This document shows positions 1-6,911 of a stretch of 11,176 nt of DNA, piece after piece. The stretch is from SZUA-430 sp044220975 (GTDB lineage Bacteria > Pseudomonadota > Alphaproteobacteria > Micropepsales > Micropepsaceae). The notes under the pieces are model-generated. The model searched no databases and was not told the DNA's origin. It saw nothing but the letters and a program-made list of their open reading frames with translations. The position numbers and the translations under genes are program-made. Positions within the stretch are counted from its first letter, which is position 1; each line of letters starts with the position of its first letter. Where the stretch lies: NCBI GenBank assembly GCA_044220975.1, contig JBGAPZ010000072.1, positions 1 through 11,176 of the forward strand. The letters run 5' to 3'.

Positions 1-147
1 TTCCCGGGCCTGCCCGCGACCGCGGTGCCGATCGGTAAAACGAAAGAAGGCTTGCCGATCGGCGTGCAAGTCATTGCGAACCACTATGAGGACCGCACGT
101 CGCTTGGCTTTGCGAAGTTGCTGCAGCAGGCCGGACTGACGGCATGA
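1..147 (+). CDS. Amidase signature family enzyme, C-terminal end (partial)
   Basis: This is the last 48 codons of a gene that begins outside the window. The fragment starts FPGLPATAVPIG, then GLPIGVQV and YEDRTSL. This is the usual C-terminus of amidase-signature hydrolases: a Pro-Ala-x3-Pro-hydrophobic-Gly block, then G-L-P-x-G-x-Q, then a final helix after a D-R-T. Such enzymes hydrolyse amides with a Ser-cisSer-Lys triad, which would lie upstream of the window, so the substrate cannot be judged. The stop codon overlaps the next start as ATGA, so the two genes are probably co-transcribed and translationally coupled. The family call rests on 48 residues only. Confidence 0.8.
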   Translation, partial: FPGLPATAVPIGKTKEGLPIGVQVIANHYEDRTSLGFAKLLQQAGLTA

Positions 148-998
148 CCAAGGACATGTTTCAGTTCGACGGCGCCGACGGCACACCGATTACGGCGTAT
201 CGCTGGCCGGCGATCGGCCCGGTCAAAGGCGTACTGCAGATCGCGCATGGGATGGGCGAGCATGCGCTGCGCTATCTCGAACCGCTTAAAGCCCTGCGCG
301 AGGCCGGCATTGCCATCTATGCGAACGATCATCGGGGTCACGGCCGGACCGCGAAGACGCTGGGCGATTTCGGGCCTGGCGGGTTTGCCGCCGTCGTCGA
401 CGATATGGCGATCTTGAGCGCCATCGCGAAGCGCGAGAACCCGGGCCGGAAGCTCGTTCTGCTCGGCCATTCGATGGGATCGTTTGCGCTGCAGATTTAT
501 CTCGTGAAGCACAGTGCGTTGATCGACGGGGCAGTCCTGTCCGGTTCCGCCGCGCTCGACCTGATGCCGCCGCCCGATCCGAACGGCAACGCGCTGGCCG
601 CGCTCAACGCACCGTTCGAGCCTGCACGCACGCCGTTCGACTGGTTGAGCCGCGACGTCCGTGAAGTCGACAAGTACATCGCCGATCCGCTGTGCGGATT
701 TTCGGTCGATCAGGCTGGTATGCTGAGCATCTTCACCGCCGCTCAGCCCTTGTTCGAGCCGGACGCGCTCTCGCGGATCAAGCCCACGCTTCCGATTTAT
801 CTTATCGCCGGCGACAAAGATCCGCTGAACGGCGACCTCGCGTTCCTTTCGCCGCTCGTTCATCGCTACAGGTCAGCCGGCGTCAAAGACGTGACCAGCG
901 ACTTCTACCCGGGCGGGCGGCACGAGATGCTGAACGAAACGAACCGCGACGAGGTCGTGCGCAACCTCGGCCGGTTCGTCGCGCGCGTGACCGCCTAG
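144..998 (+). CDS. Alpha/beta hydrolase, monoacylglycerol lipase / lysophospholipase type
   Basis: A 284-residue cytosolic alpha/beta hydrolase of the serine aminopeptidase S33 (Hydrolase_4) group, to which monoglyceride lipases and PldB-like lysophospholipases belong. The oxyanion-side motif HGMGEH is at residues 35-40 and YANDHRGHG at 59-67. The nucleophile elbow GHSMG (108-112) gives Ser110. Asp226 in GDKDP and His260 in GGRHEMLNE complete the triad. A cap region lies roughly at 135-205. There is no signal peptide. The start overlaps the amidase stop (ATGA), so it is the downstream gene of that operon. Pairing with an amidase suggests degradation of an ester- or amide-containing compound, but the sequence does not reveal which. 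Its stop overlaps the convergent VOC gene's stop by 4 bp. Confidence 0.93.
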   Translation: MTKDMFQFDGADGTPITAYRWPAIGPVKGVLQIAHGMGEHALRYLEPLKALREAGIAIYANDHRGHGRTAKTLGDFGPGGFAAVVDDMAILSAIAKRENPGRKLVLLGHSMGSFALQIYLVKHSALIDGAVLSGSAALDLMPPPDPNGNALAALNAPFEPARTPFDWLSRDVREVDKYIADPLCGFSVDQAGMLSIFTAAQPLFEPDALSRIKPTLPIYLIAGDKDPLNGDLAFLSPLVHRYRSAGVKDVTSDFYPGGRHEMLNETNRDEVVRNLGRFVARVTA

Positions 999-1372
999 CG
1001 CGCGTTCTTGTCGTATTCCATGGCACCGATGATATTGCCTTCGGGGTCTTCGAAGAAAAAGAGCTTGCCGATGCTGGGCAGCACGGCGCGGGGCATGACG
1101 ATTTTGCCGCCGGCCTTCTTGATGGCGGCTTCGGCCTTTTCGCTGTTCTCGACCGAGAGTGTGCACTCGAGGCCGAAGATCGACTTGCCGGGCACGATGT
1201 CGCGACGCTTTTGCAGGCTGGCCAGCATGTTGCCGGGACCGGCCGCGCCTTCAATCATGTAGAAGCCCGGCGGCCCGTAAGCTTGGTAGGACCAGCCGAA
1301 GGCGTCGGCGTAGAACGCCTTTGCGCGCTCCATGTCGTTGGCGTTGATCGAGAAGTGCGCGACGTGGGCCAT
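995..1372 (-). CDS. VOC family (glyoxalase/bleomycin-resistance fold) protein
   Basis: A 125-residue single-domain vicinal-oxygen-chelate protein with two beta-alpha-beta3 halves. The first half starts MAHVAHFSIN and contains the typical ERAKAFYADAFGW (15-27). The second contains the ending FFFEDPEGNIIGAMEY (105-120). His6 and Glu119 lie where VOC enzymes place metal ligands. Length and layout match the small bacterial 'VOC family' proteins, whose reactions are mostly unknown. The start at 1372 is chosen because GGAGG sits 5 bases before the ATG and because the frame upstream loses family character. It diverges from the AraC regulator at 1446 across 73 bp, so that regulator could control it. 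That link is inferred from position only. Confidence 0.92.
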   Translation of the reverse strand: MAHVAHFSINANDMERAKAFYADAFGWSYQAYGPPGFYMIEGAAGPGNMLASLQKRRDIVPGKSIFGLECTLSVENSEKAEAAIKKAGGKIVMPRAVLPSIGKLFFFEDPEGNIIGAMEYDKNAR

Positions 1373-1445
1373 GGGTCCTCCAGCGGTGATGTTGGCTTTT
1401 GATAGCCGTATCGGGCGAACACGTCTTGCGATAGAATGCCAAGAA

Positions 1446-2225
1446 ATGTCGAAGGCCCGCCAACCGAAAGTTCCGGCCAAACCCGACGGTTCCGTTTGGG
1501 TGCGCACATATCCTGTGCGCTTTACGCAAGGCTATGCCGCCGATACGCACGATCACGAGTGGCATCAGTTGAGCTATGCGTCGGCCGGCGTGATGCGGGT
1601 GGCAACCGCCGATAGCGCGTGGGTGGTACCGCCGAACCGTGCGGTTTGGATTCCGGCGCGCATCCCGCACGCGGAGGAGATGCGGGGACAGGGGACGATG
1701 CGCAGTCTCTATTTCGCAAACGCAATCGCCGGCGCCCTGCCCCGGCACTGCGCGGTGATGAACGTGCCGGCCTTGCTTCGCGAGTTGATCTTGGAGGCGA
1801 CGGAGCACGGCGTGTTGGATGCCGCGATCCCGGCACAGAAACGGCTGGCGCTCGTGATCGTCGACCGGCTTGCGCTGCTCGAACCCGCGCCGTCGCAGAA
1901 CCTGCCGATGCCGCGCGACGCGCGCGCGCTCGCCATCGCGCAACGGCTGCAGAAGGCGCCGTCGAACGATGAGGATTTGAGCGCGTTGGCAAAGCGTGCG
2001 GGGGCGAGCACGCGCACGGCGCAGCGACTCTTCAAAAGCGAGACGGGTTTGAGCTTTGCGCGCTGGCGCCAGCGACTGCGGCTGCTCTCGGCCGTCGAAA
2101 AGCTGGGCCGCGGGGGCAGCGTCACGACCGCCGCCCTGGATGTCGGCTATTCCAGCGTCAGCGCGTTTGTCTCGGCTTTCGGGCAGGAATTCGGCGTGAC
2201 GCCGGGCCGGTTTGCAAAGGCTTAA
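1446..2225 (+). CDS. AraC/XylS family regulator with N-terminal cupin domain
   Basis: A 259-residue transcription factor. Residues about 20-90 form a cupin/AraC-binding domain (THDHEWHQLSYASAGVMRV, then VVPPNRAVWIPARIPHAEE), as in NimR-type regulators with histidines H35, H37 and H40. Residues about 155-258 hold the two helix-turn-helix motifs: LSALAKRAGASTRTAQRLF, and TTAALDVGYSSVSAFVSAF followed by GVTPGRF, the AraC signature. The start at 1446 was chosen because the cupin begins soon after it. An in-frame ORF opens earlier at 1332, but it would overlap the divergent VOC gene and adds non-conserved sequence. The ribosome-binding site is weak (AAGAA directly before ATG). Small-molecule effector unknown. 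The divergent VOC gene is the natural candidate target. Confidence 0.93.
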   Translation: MSKARQPKVPAKPDGSVWVRTYPVRFTQGYAADTHDHEWHQLSYASAGVMRVATADSAWVVPPNRAVWIPARIPHAEEMRGQGTMRSLYFANAIAGALPRHCAVMNVPALLRELILEATEHGVLDAAIPAQKRLALVIVDRLALLEPAPSQNLPMPRDARALAIAQRLQKAPSNDEDLSALAKRAGASTRTAQRLFKSETGLSFARWRQRLRLLSAVEKLGRGGSVTTAALDVGYSSVSAFVSAFGQEFGVTPGRFAKA

Positions 2226-2271
2226 GGCTCGCCCCTTATTTTAGCACCCCTCAGATTTGGAGTGCGGTTCG

Positions 2272-2808
2272 ATGCGGCGGTTGGCGTTTGTTGCGATGCT
2301 GTTCGTTTGCGCGGGGGCGGCCACGGCGGCCACGCCCACCACATGGACGAGCGACGGGTGGTACCGGCTTGAGATTTTCCCGACGCTCTCGATCCAAGGC
2401 GGGCCGTTCGTCACCGAGAAGGTTTGCGTCAAGACGCTCTCGGACAACGGGGACATCGTGAAGTGCGCGCACCTTGCGAACGCGGGCGACGAGGTGGACG
2501 TCGCGCTCGCCTTCTTCGGCGATGCGATCAAGCTGAACCCGCGCGATGCGGCGTCGATGAACTATCGCGGTCTGCTCTACTCGCGCCGTCAGGAATACGA
2601 CCGTGCGATCGCCGAGCACACCGCCGCCATCAAAGCCGACCCGGACGATTTTTGGGCGTTCGCGTTCCGCGGCGCCGTCTATCAAACGATGGGCCGCAAA
2701 GCGGAGGCCGAGGAAGACTATCGCAGCGCTCTCGGGCGCAACCCGGGCGATCCGGGCACCGTTGCGCGACTGAAGTCGTCGCTGCGCTCGCTGGGTGTGG
2801 AGCCTTAA
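2272..2808 (+). CDS. Secreted tetratricopeptide-repeat protein
   Basis: A 178-residue protein with a signal peptide (MRRLAFVAMLFVCAGAATA, cleavage near residue 20), so probably periplasmic. Residues 25-70 form a short segment with GWY, GGPF and two cysteines (C52, C65) that could pair. Residues about 76-159 carry two to two and a half TPR units, with the usual D-A-I-K-L-N-P-R-D, YRGLLYSRRQEYDRAIAEHTAAI and A-D-P-D-D spacing. TPRs bind partner proteins or peptides; no partner is evident here. Start: ATG 2272 has GGAG 9 bases upstream. A TTG at 2257 in the same frame would spoil the signal peptide's N-terminus. Its stop lies 1 bp from the stop of the convergent gene. Confidence 0.85.
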   Translation: MRRLAFVAMLFVCAGAATAATPTTWTSDGWYRLEIFPTLSIQGGPFVTEKVCVKTLSDNGDIVKCAHLANAGDEVDVALAFFGDAIKLNPRDAASMNYRGLLYSRRQEYDRAIAEHTAAIKADPDDFWAFAFRGAVYQTMGRKAEAEEDYRSALGRNPGDPGTVARLKSSLRSLGVEP

Positions 2809-2809
2809 G

Positions 2810-3214
2810 TTATTCTTTCGCGCCGGCCCACGCGAGCGCGTCGGCTTTTTCGGGGAAGTGGCGGCCTTCGGCGAGGCTTCCGTTCCTGAACGTGAAGACG
2901 TCGGCGCAGTGCGCTTCGAGCCAGTCGGTGCTGTCTTTCAGGCGCACGCGGATGTGGACGGGCACGACGATCTTGTCGCCCGCGATGATGAAGCGTTCCG
3001 GCGTGCAGGCGCCTTCGGCCCATGTGTCGCGAGCGCGGAGAGCAAACGCCTCAAACGCGTCGCGCCCGCGCGTCGTGCCGCCGTTCCCGTAACTCTCGGG
3101 CTCCGTCCATGTGAAGTCCTGGTCCAGCGTTTTCACCATCGACGTGATCGTGTTGCCGTTCATGCCGGCATAGAAGCCGCGCACGGTTTCGATGTGGGCG
3201 TCGGTGAGCGTCAC
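2810..3214 (-). CDS. SnoaL-like / NTF2-fold protein
   Basis: A 134-residue protein of the nuclear transport factor 2 / SnoaL-like superfamily: an N-terminal helix pair (HIETVRGFYAGMNGNTITSM), then DFTWTEPE, GRDAFEAFA and a C-terminal sheet ending DVFTFRNGSLAEGRHFPEKADALAWAGA. This cone-shaped fold forms small ligand pockets and serves as isomerase, cyclase, dehydratase or binding protein, so the fold alone does not give the function. Start choice: GTG at 3214 has GGAG 7 bases upstream. An in-frame ATGATG at 3250/3247 lacks a Shine-Dalgarno sequence and would add 12 residues. I favour the GTG, but not strongly. The gene converges with the TPR gene and diverges from the dioxygenase. Confidence 0.85.
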   Translation of the reverse strand: MTLTDAHIETVRGFYAGMNGNTITSMVKTLDQDFTWTEPESYGNGGTTRGRDAFEAFALRARDTWAEGACTPERFIIAGDKIVVPVHIRVRLKDSTDWLEAHCADVFTFRNGSLAEGRHFPEKADALAWAGAKE

Positions 3215-3307
3215 GGGGCTGCTCCGGGGTTGCAGCTTGTAATGCATCATAGCTGGCACAGCGAGGCAAGAACCCTGCTCGCGTTTCCGCCAGATTCCAC
3301 GCGCACG

Positions 3308-3322
3308 TTCCGCCACGCGGAA
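3308..3322. promoter_or_regulatory. Candidate IclR-family operator upstream of the dioxygenase-iclR operon
   Basis: A perfect 6-3-6 palindrome, TTCCGC, CAC, GCGGAA, sits in the non-coding gap 81 bp before the dioxygenase ATG. IclR-family proteins typically bind palindromes of about 15 bp, and TTCCG-type arms with a 3-4 bp centre are known for several members. A further TTCCGC half-site starts at 3285, 23 bp (about two helical turns) upstream, which would suit a tetramer. The encoded IclR protein is the second gene of the same operon. Binding is inferred, not shown. Confidence 0.4.
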
Positions 3323-3403
3323 TTCGGTCCGTTCGTTGTCGCGCAGCCGGCGTGCTTGCGCGCATCTTTGGCCGCACGAACGAAGCGAACACAGGAGGAT
3401 GCC

Positions 3404-4285
3404 ATGGACAGCGCAGGCTTGCAGGCCGTCGAGCGGATTGCGACCGCAAAACGTGACCCTTACAAAACGATCGAGGTTGCGCCGATCACGCCGATCATCG
3501 GGGCTGAGATTTCCGGCGTCGATCTTTCCAAGCCCATGAGTGCCTCCCAGCTTGCCGAGGTTCGCCGCGCGCTTCTCGAGCATCATGTGATCGTGTTGCG
3601 CGATCAGGTGATCAGTCACGAAGATCACAAGCGCTTCGGCCGGCACTTCGGCCGCCTTCACGTCCATCCGCTGAAGGCGCAGATGGGTGGCGATCCGGAA
3701 CTCTTGGAGATCAAGGCGACGAAGGATTCCAAATTCGTGGCCGGCGAAGCGTGGCACACGGATGTGACGTGCGATGCGGAACCGCCGATGGGATCGATAC
3801 TGCACATCACCAAGATCCCCGAGATCGGCACCGGTGGCGATACGATGTTCGCCAACATGTACCTCGCCTACGACATGTTGTCGGAGACGATGAAGCGGTT
3901 TCTGGACGGTTTGACCGCGGTGCATGACGGGCGCATCCCGTACGAGCAAGCCTACGGCTATGTTCCGGCGGGTCAGGAGCATCCGAAGAACGAGCACCCC
4001 GTCGTCGTGCGCCATCCCGAAACGGGGCGCAAACTTTTGTACGTCAATTCGGGCTTCACGTCGCATATCGTTCAGCTGTCGCGCACCGAGAGCCGCACGG
4101 TCTTGGACATGCTCTACCGCCACGTCGCGATGGAGCCCGCCCTGCACTGCCGCATTCGCTGGGCCGCCAACACGATGATCTTCTGGGACAATCGCTGCAC
4201 CCAGCATCACGCGGTGTGGGATTATTATCCCTGGTCGCGCTACGGTAACCGCGTGTCGATGATCGGTGAACGCCCGGCGGCCTAG
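3404..4285 (+). CDS. TauD/TfdA family Fe(II)/2-oxoglutarate-dependent dioxygenase
   Basis: A 293-residue cytosolic dioxygenase. The iron-binding facial triad is visible as H118-T-D120 in AWHTD and H268 in RCTQHHAVWDYY. R279 and R283 lie 11 and 15 residues after H268, the same spacing as the 2-oxoglutarate/substrate arginines of E. coli TauD. Conserved TauD/TfdA blocks include GVDL, VIVLRDQ and GGDTMFANMYLAYDML. The family couples oxidative decarboxylation of 2-oxoglutarate to hydroxylation of taurine, 2,4-D, alkyl sulfates and other small acids. No taurine transport genes are present, so the substrate is open. A strong AGGAGG lies 5 bases before ATG 3404; the frame is open much further upstream, but that extension has no family similarity. 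It is followed after 25 bp by its likely regulator. Confidence 0.95.
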   Translation: MDSAGLQAVERIATAKRDPYKTIEVAPITPIIGAEISGVDLSKPMSASQLAEVRRALLEHHVIVLRDQVISHEDHKRFGRHFGRLHVHPLKAQMGGDPELLEIKATKDSKFVAGEAWHTDVTCDAEPPMGSILHITKIPEIGTGGDTMFANMYLAYDMLSETMKRFLDGLTAVHDGRIPYEQAYGYVPAGQEHPKNEHPVVVRHPETGRKLLYVNSGFTSHIVQLSRTESRTVLDMLYRHVAMEPALHCRIRWAANTMIFWDNRCTQHHAVWDYYPWSRYGNRVSMIGERPAA

Positions 4286-4310
4286 CGGCCGGCGGGAGCC
4301 GGAGGCCTGC

Positions 4311-5072
4311 ATGACGTCGAGCGCCGAAATTCAGCCGGTCAGCCGCGCGCTCGACGTGATCGAGCAGCTGAACAAGCGCCCGGTTTCGACGCTGAAGGTG
4401 TTGCATGCCGAGACGGGCTATCCGAAGTCGAGCCTGGTGCGGGTGCTCGATGCGCTGATCGCGGCAGGGTATGTCGAGCAAGTCGGGTTGCGCGGCGGTT
4501 ATCGCACGACGGCGCGCGTCTTGAACCTGAGTGGCGGGTTCAGCGAGCGCGACCGCGTGGTCGACGCAGCCGAAGCGCCGATGCGCGCCTTCACGGCGCT
4601 CCATCGTTGGCCGGTGACGCTTGCGACCTATGCAGGCCAGTCGATGCGCTTGCGCTTCACCACGACGAAGGACAGTCCGCTCTCGCCCGACCGTGCCGCG
4701 GGGTCGGCGTCGTTGCCTATGCTCGATTCCGCGCTCGGCCGCGCCTACCTCGCCTTTTGTCCCAAGGCCGACCGCGCGTTGATCCTCAAGGTGCTCGCGC
4801 AGTCGAGCAATCCGCGCCTTCGTGCCGCGCGCGAGCCCGAGGCCTTGGAACGGCTCTTCGCCACGGTCCGGCGCAATGGCTATGCGGTGACCGGCCCGAT
4901 TGCGGGGGACCGGGGTCTGGGTCTTGCGCTGCCGGTCATTAAGAAGCGTGAGGTTCTGGCCGCGCTCACGATGCGCATCTATCGCTCGAGCATGAGCGAG
5001 GCCGAAGCGGTGCGCCGCTATATGCCGGCGTTGCGGCAGCTCGTCGCCGACATCGTGCGCGCGTTGGATTGA
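4311..5072 (+). CDS. IclR family transcriptional regulator
   Basis: A 253-residue regulator. Residues about 7-70 form the winged helix-turn-helix (VSRALDVIEQLNKRPVSTL, then GYPKSSLVRVLDALIAAGYV and the wing RGGYRTT). Residues about 85-250 form the effector-binding IclR domain, with the dimer helix, the RLRFTTTKDSPLSPDRA strand-loop, SALGRAYLAFCP and a C-terminal GYAVTG...GLALPV region. The RFTTTKDSPLS block resembles MhpR-like activators of aromatic-acid catabolism more than the acetate regulator IclR; that is a family impression, not a search result. GGAGG sits 5 bases before ATG 4311. It lies 25 bp behind the dioxygenase gene, so it is very probably co-transcribed with it and autoregulated, perhaps through the palindrome at 3308-3322. 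Confidence 0.95.
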   Translation: MTSSAEIQPVSRALDVIEQLNKRPVSTLKVLHAETGYPKSSLVRVLDALIAAGYVEQVGLRGGYRTTARVLNLSGGFSERDRVVDAAEAPMRAFTALHRWPVTLATYAGQSMRLRFTTTKDSPLSPDRAAGSASLPMLDSALGRAYLAFCPKADRALILKVLAQSSNPRLRAAREPEALERLFATVRRNGYAVTGPIAGDRGLGLALPVIKKREVLAALTMRIYRSSMSEAEAVRRYMPALRQLVADIVRALD

Positions 5073-5209
5073 TCGGCGGCATCCCCCAGGCGATGCGCGG
5101 CGCGAATGGACGACGGCACTTCGGCTGTCGCCGCATTCTCAAAATAGCCCGGCCATCATGATTTTGCTTCGGCGTCGCCGATGCCGGACAGTGTTCGAAG
5201 CCGGACACT

Positions 5210-5243
5210 TGCGAGCCCCGTCGGGGCGTCGCATTTGTCGTTT
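5210..5243 (+). terminator. Possible terminator downstream of the dioxygenase-iclR operon
   Basis: The arms TGCGA-GCCCC and GGGGC-g-TCGCA close on a GTC loop, giving a 10-bp GC-rich stem with one bulged G, followed by TTTGTCGTTT. It lies 137 bp after the iclR stop. The U-tract is broken, so termination is plausible rather than clear. A longer but T-less stem-loop (5104-5138) lies closer to the stop. Confidence 0.35.
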
Positions 5244-5336
5244 GAAAATCGGGACTTGCCTACCCTGACACTCAGCAAGCCGGACAGGGGTCGACCGTCA
5301 GAAATCGGTGTCCGGCGTCGCGCACCATTCGTTGTG

Positions 5337-5371
5337 AGTCCGACGCGACGAAGCGTCGGAACTTGTTGTTC
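5337..5371 (+). terminator. Stem-loop with T-rich tail (terminator-like or small-RNA 3' end)
   Basis: The arms TCCGACGC and GCGTCGGA form a perfect 8-bp stem with loop GACGAA. AGT and ACT can extend it past one bulge. TTGTTGTT follows directly. No annotated gene ends nearby on this strand, since iclR ends 265 bp upstream. It could therefore end a long operon transcript or an independent non-coding RNA from the region 5140-5340. Confidence 0.35.
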
Positions 5372-5609
5372 GCGGCAGCAAGCGGCGCAGCAACAGTGGC
5401 TGCCGGAGCGCGATCGCCGATTGCGGCGTTTCGCAGTTGTTGCGGGGTTTTCGCTTTGCCTGGCGGATTTCTACCAATAGGCAAGATTGACGCCGAATAT
5501 CGCCGAAAACGCTGATCAAATCAATTGTGCGTTTTGTCGCATCACTTTGATTGATGTCGCCGAGATGCGTTCGGAGGGAGCCTTGGTCGAGGCTGCGAAG
5601 ATCTCGTTC

Positions 5610-5687
5610 GGTCTTGGCGTTTGGTCTTGGCGTTTGGTCTTGGCGTTCGGTCTTGGTGTTCGGTCTTGGTGTTCGGTCTTGGTGTTC
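5610..5687. repeat. Six tandem copies of a 13-bp unit (minisatellite)
   Basis: The unit GGTCTTGGYGTTY repeats without gaps six times. Copies 1 and 2 (5610-5635) end GGCGTTT, copy 3 ends GGCGTTC, and copies 4-6 (5649-5687) are identical and end GGTGTTC. This gradient suggests stepwise duplication by slippage. Thirteen is not a multiple of three, so the array does not keep a coding frame from copy to copy, and it lies outside any convincing gene. It sits 139 bp upstream of the LolA-like start. Confidence 0.9.
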
Positions 5688-5825
5688 GGCAGGTCGGTTC
5701 GCTGACGGCGGCGCGAACGCTGCAGTTGTTCGATTTGGCGGCGCGTTAAGACCCGTCATCGTGAATGTGTCTTGTGCACCGGGCAACCCGATCCTATCGT
5801 TCGCGCTCAAACTCGGTGGATGCAA

Positions 5826-6902
5826 ATGAGCAGTTTCAGGTTTCTGACGTTTGCGACGGTGCTGATCGCGTTCAGCGGTGATGCAGCGCTTGTGCGGGCC
5901 GAGGCGCCTGACGTCGCACCTCCTGCAACGCTCAAATGCAAGGGGACAAATATACCGAAGCAAGTCGTCAAACGAAATGGCAAGACGACCTGGAAGTGCG
6001 TCAAACCCGGCGTCGCTGCGGCCCAGCCGCCTGCTGCTGCAGCAGCAGCCAACACGGCGACTGGCGCACCGTTGCCGCCGGCTGGACAAGCCGCGCCGAC
6101 GGTCGCACCGACACCGGCTGGACAACCCACGCCCACGGTCGCGCCGACACCGGCTGTCGTAACGCTTCCTGCGGCGAGCGTTGTTCAGACCGCAATCGCT
6201 CCGGTCGCAATCGCTCCGGTGAAGAGCGCGGCGGAGCTGAAAGCAGATGAATTCGTTGGCAAGAACGTCTTAGCACGAGGCGGGCCGAACAATATCGCCG
6301 CTATCAACACGGTGCGCATGCGCGGCACGGCAAGGATGGCCGCTGGAATGGAGGGCGACGTGCTCGTTGAGATCGAACGCTCGGGGAAAGTGCGAACCGA
6401 ACTCACCCTTCAAGGGATGACGGCTGTTCAAACGTACGATGGACAGAGCGGTTGGTCGCTGTCGCCGTTCTTAGGCCAAACCGCGCCGCAACCCCTCACC
6501 GGCGCAGAGCTTGAAACACTGAAAGCGCAAGCGGATTTTGAGGGGGTGTTGATCAACCACGAAGCGAAGGGGGCGAAGGTCGAATTCGTTGCCGATGAGA
6601 ATGTCGAAGGCACTCCGGCGCACAAGCTGAGAGTCACGCGGAAAAACGGCGGCACACTATTCGTGTATCTCGGTACGAGCGACTTCCTTGAATTCCAGAC
6701 CTCCGAAGATGTGGTTGTCGGTGGCGGGCAGAGAGTCGAACTCAAGACGCTGATTGGCGATTATAGAAGCAGCGGCGGCGTGCTCTTTGCGCATTCGTTG
6801 GTGCAAATGCCCGCCGGCCTGTCCAATAGCGGAACGTCCTACACGATGCAGAGTATCGAAGTGAATCCCACGCTGCCGGCCAGCCGTTTCAGCAAGCCTT
6901 GA
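5826..6902 (+). CDS. Secreted LolA-like protein with Pro/Ala-rich linker
   Basis: A 358-residue exported protein. A signal peptide covers residues 1 to about 26 (MSSFRFLTFATVLIAFSGDA). Residues 37-60 form a small basic module with two cysteines (C38, C58; KCKG...GKTTWKCVKP). A low-complexity linker (62-135) contains two tandem 12-residue repeats ending in PTVAPTP. Residues about 136-358 look like the outer-membrane lipoprotein-sorting (LolA-like) beta-fold: GGPNNIAAINTVRMRGTARM, LQGMTAVQTYDGQSGWSLSPF, ADFEGVLINHEAKG, VEGTPAHKLRVTRKNGGTLFVYL and a final YTMQSIEVNPTLPASRF. Such proteins are periplasmic and bind hydrophobic ligands, but true LolA function is not implied. ATG 5826 has GGTGGA 5 bases upstream; an ATG at 5820 is also possible. 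It appears to be a single-gene unit. Confidence 0.88.
   Translation: MSSFRFLTFATVLIAFSGDAALVRAEAPDVAPPATLKCKGTNIPKQVVKRNGKTTWKCVKPGVAAAQPPAAAAAANTATGAPLPPAGQAAPTVAPTPAGQPTPTVAPTPAVVTLPAASVVQTAIAPVAIAPVKSAAELKADEFVGKNVLARGGPNNIAAINTVRMRGTARMAAGMEGDVLVEIERSGKVRTELTLQGMTAVQTYDGQSGWSLSPFLGQTAPQPLTGAELETLKAQADFEGVLINHEAKGAKVEFVADENVEGTPAHKLRVTRKNGGTLFVYLGTSDFLEFQTSEDVVVGGGQRVELKTLIGDYRSSGGVLFAHSLVQMPAGLSNSGTSYTMQSIEVNPTLPASRFSKP
6082..6220 (+). repeat. In-frame tandem repeats building the linker of the LolA-like protein
   Basis: Two 36-bp copies (6082-6117 and 6118-6153) differ at a few bases and encode a 12-residue unit containing PTVAPTP. Further on, a 15-bp unit CGCAATCGCTCCGGT occurs twice in perfect tandem (6191-6220) and encodes AIAPV twice. 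Upstream, 6031-6048 is a perfect 18-bp palindrome made of CTG/CAG triplets within the alanine run. Confidence 0.85.
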
Positions 6903-6911
6903 AGGCGCATC

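Larger units (their letters stand above)
5073..5825. other. Gene-free region with stem-loops and a minisatellite
   Basis: No reading frame here has a convincing start, ribosome-binding site and protein character. The open frames that cross it are arginine/serine-rich or follow the 13-bp repeat. It holds four stem-loops (5104-5138, 5210-5233, 5279-5316, 5337-5363). It also carries the octamer GCCGGACA three times direct (5183, 5200, 5279) and once inverted (5309-5316), the tandem repeat at 5610-5687, and the leader of the next gene. A weak promoter-like pair, TTGTGC (5772-5777) and TATCGT (5795-5800) with 17 bp between, precedes the LolA-like gene. Confidence 0.6.

Noticed and set aside
84..863. 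Minus-strand frame of 259 codons opposite the alpha/beta hydrolase
   Set aside because: It is antisense to a gene with a full catalytic triad; it is arginine-rich and without motifs.
2795..3403. N-terminal extension of the dioxygenase in the same open frame
   Set aside because: It lies opposite the NTF2-fold gene, lacks TauD/TfdA similarity, and the strong AGGAGG before ATG 3404 fixes the start.
3404..4285. Calling the dioxygenase taurine dioxygenase (tauD)
   Set aside because: The triad and arginines fit the whole TauD/TfdA family. There are no tauABC transport genes or sulfonate context, so the substrate cannot be assigned.
5610..5687. Tandem array considered as CRISPR
   Set aside because: Units are 13 bp and directly adjacent with no spacers, and no cas genes are present.
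6031..6048. Perfect 18-bp CTG/CAG palindrome as a regulatory site
   Set aside because: It lies inside the coding sequence for an alanine-rich linker and is readily explained by reiterated GCA/GCT/CTG-type codons.
5298..6125. Minus-strand frame of 275 codons across the gene-free region
   Set aside because: Half of it is the shadow of the LolA-like gene and part is the translated 13-bp minisatellite; there is no domain and no ribosome-binding site.
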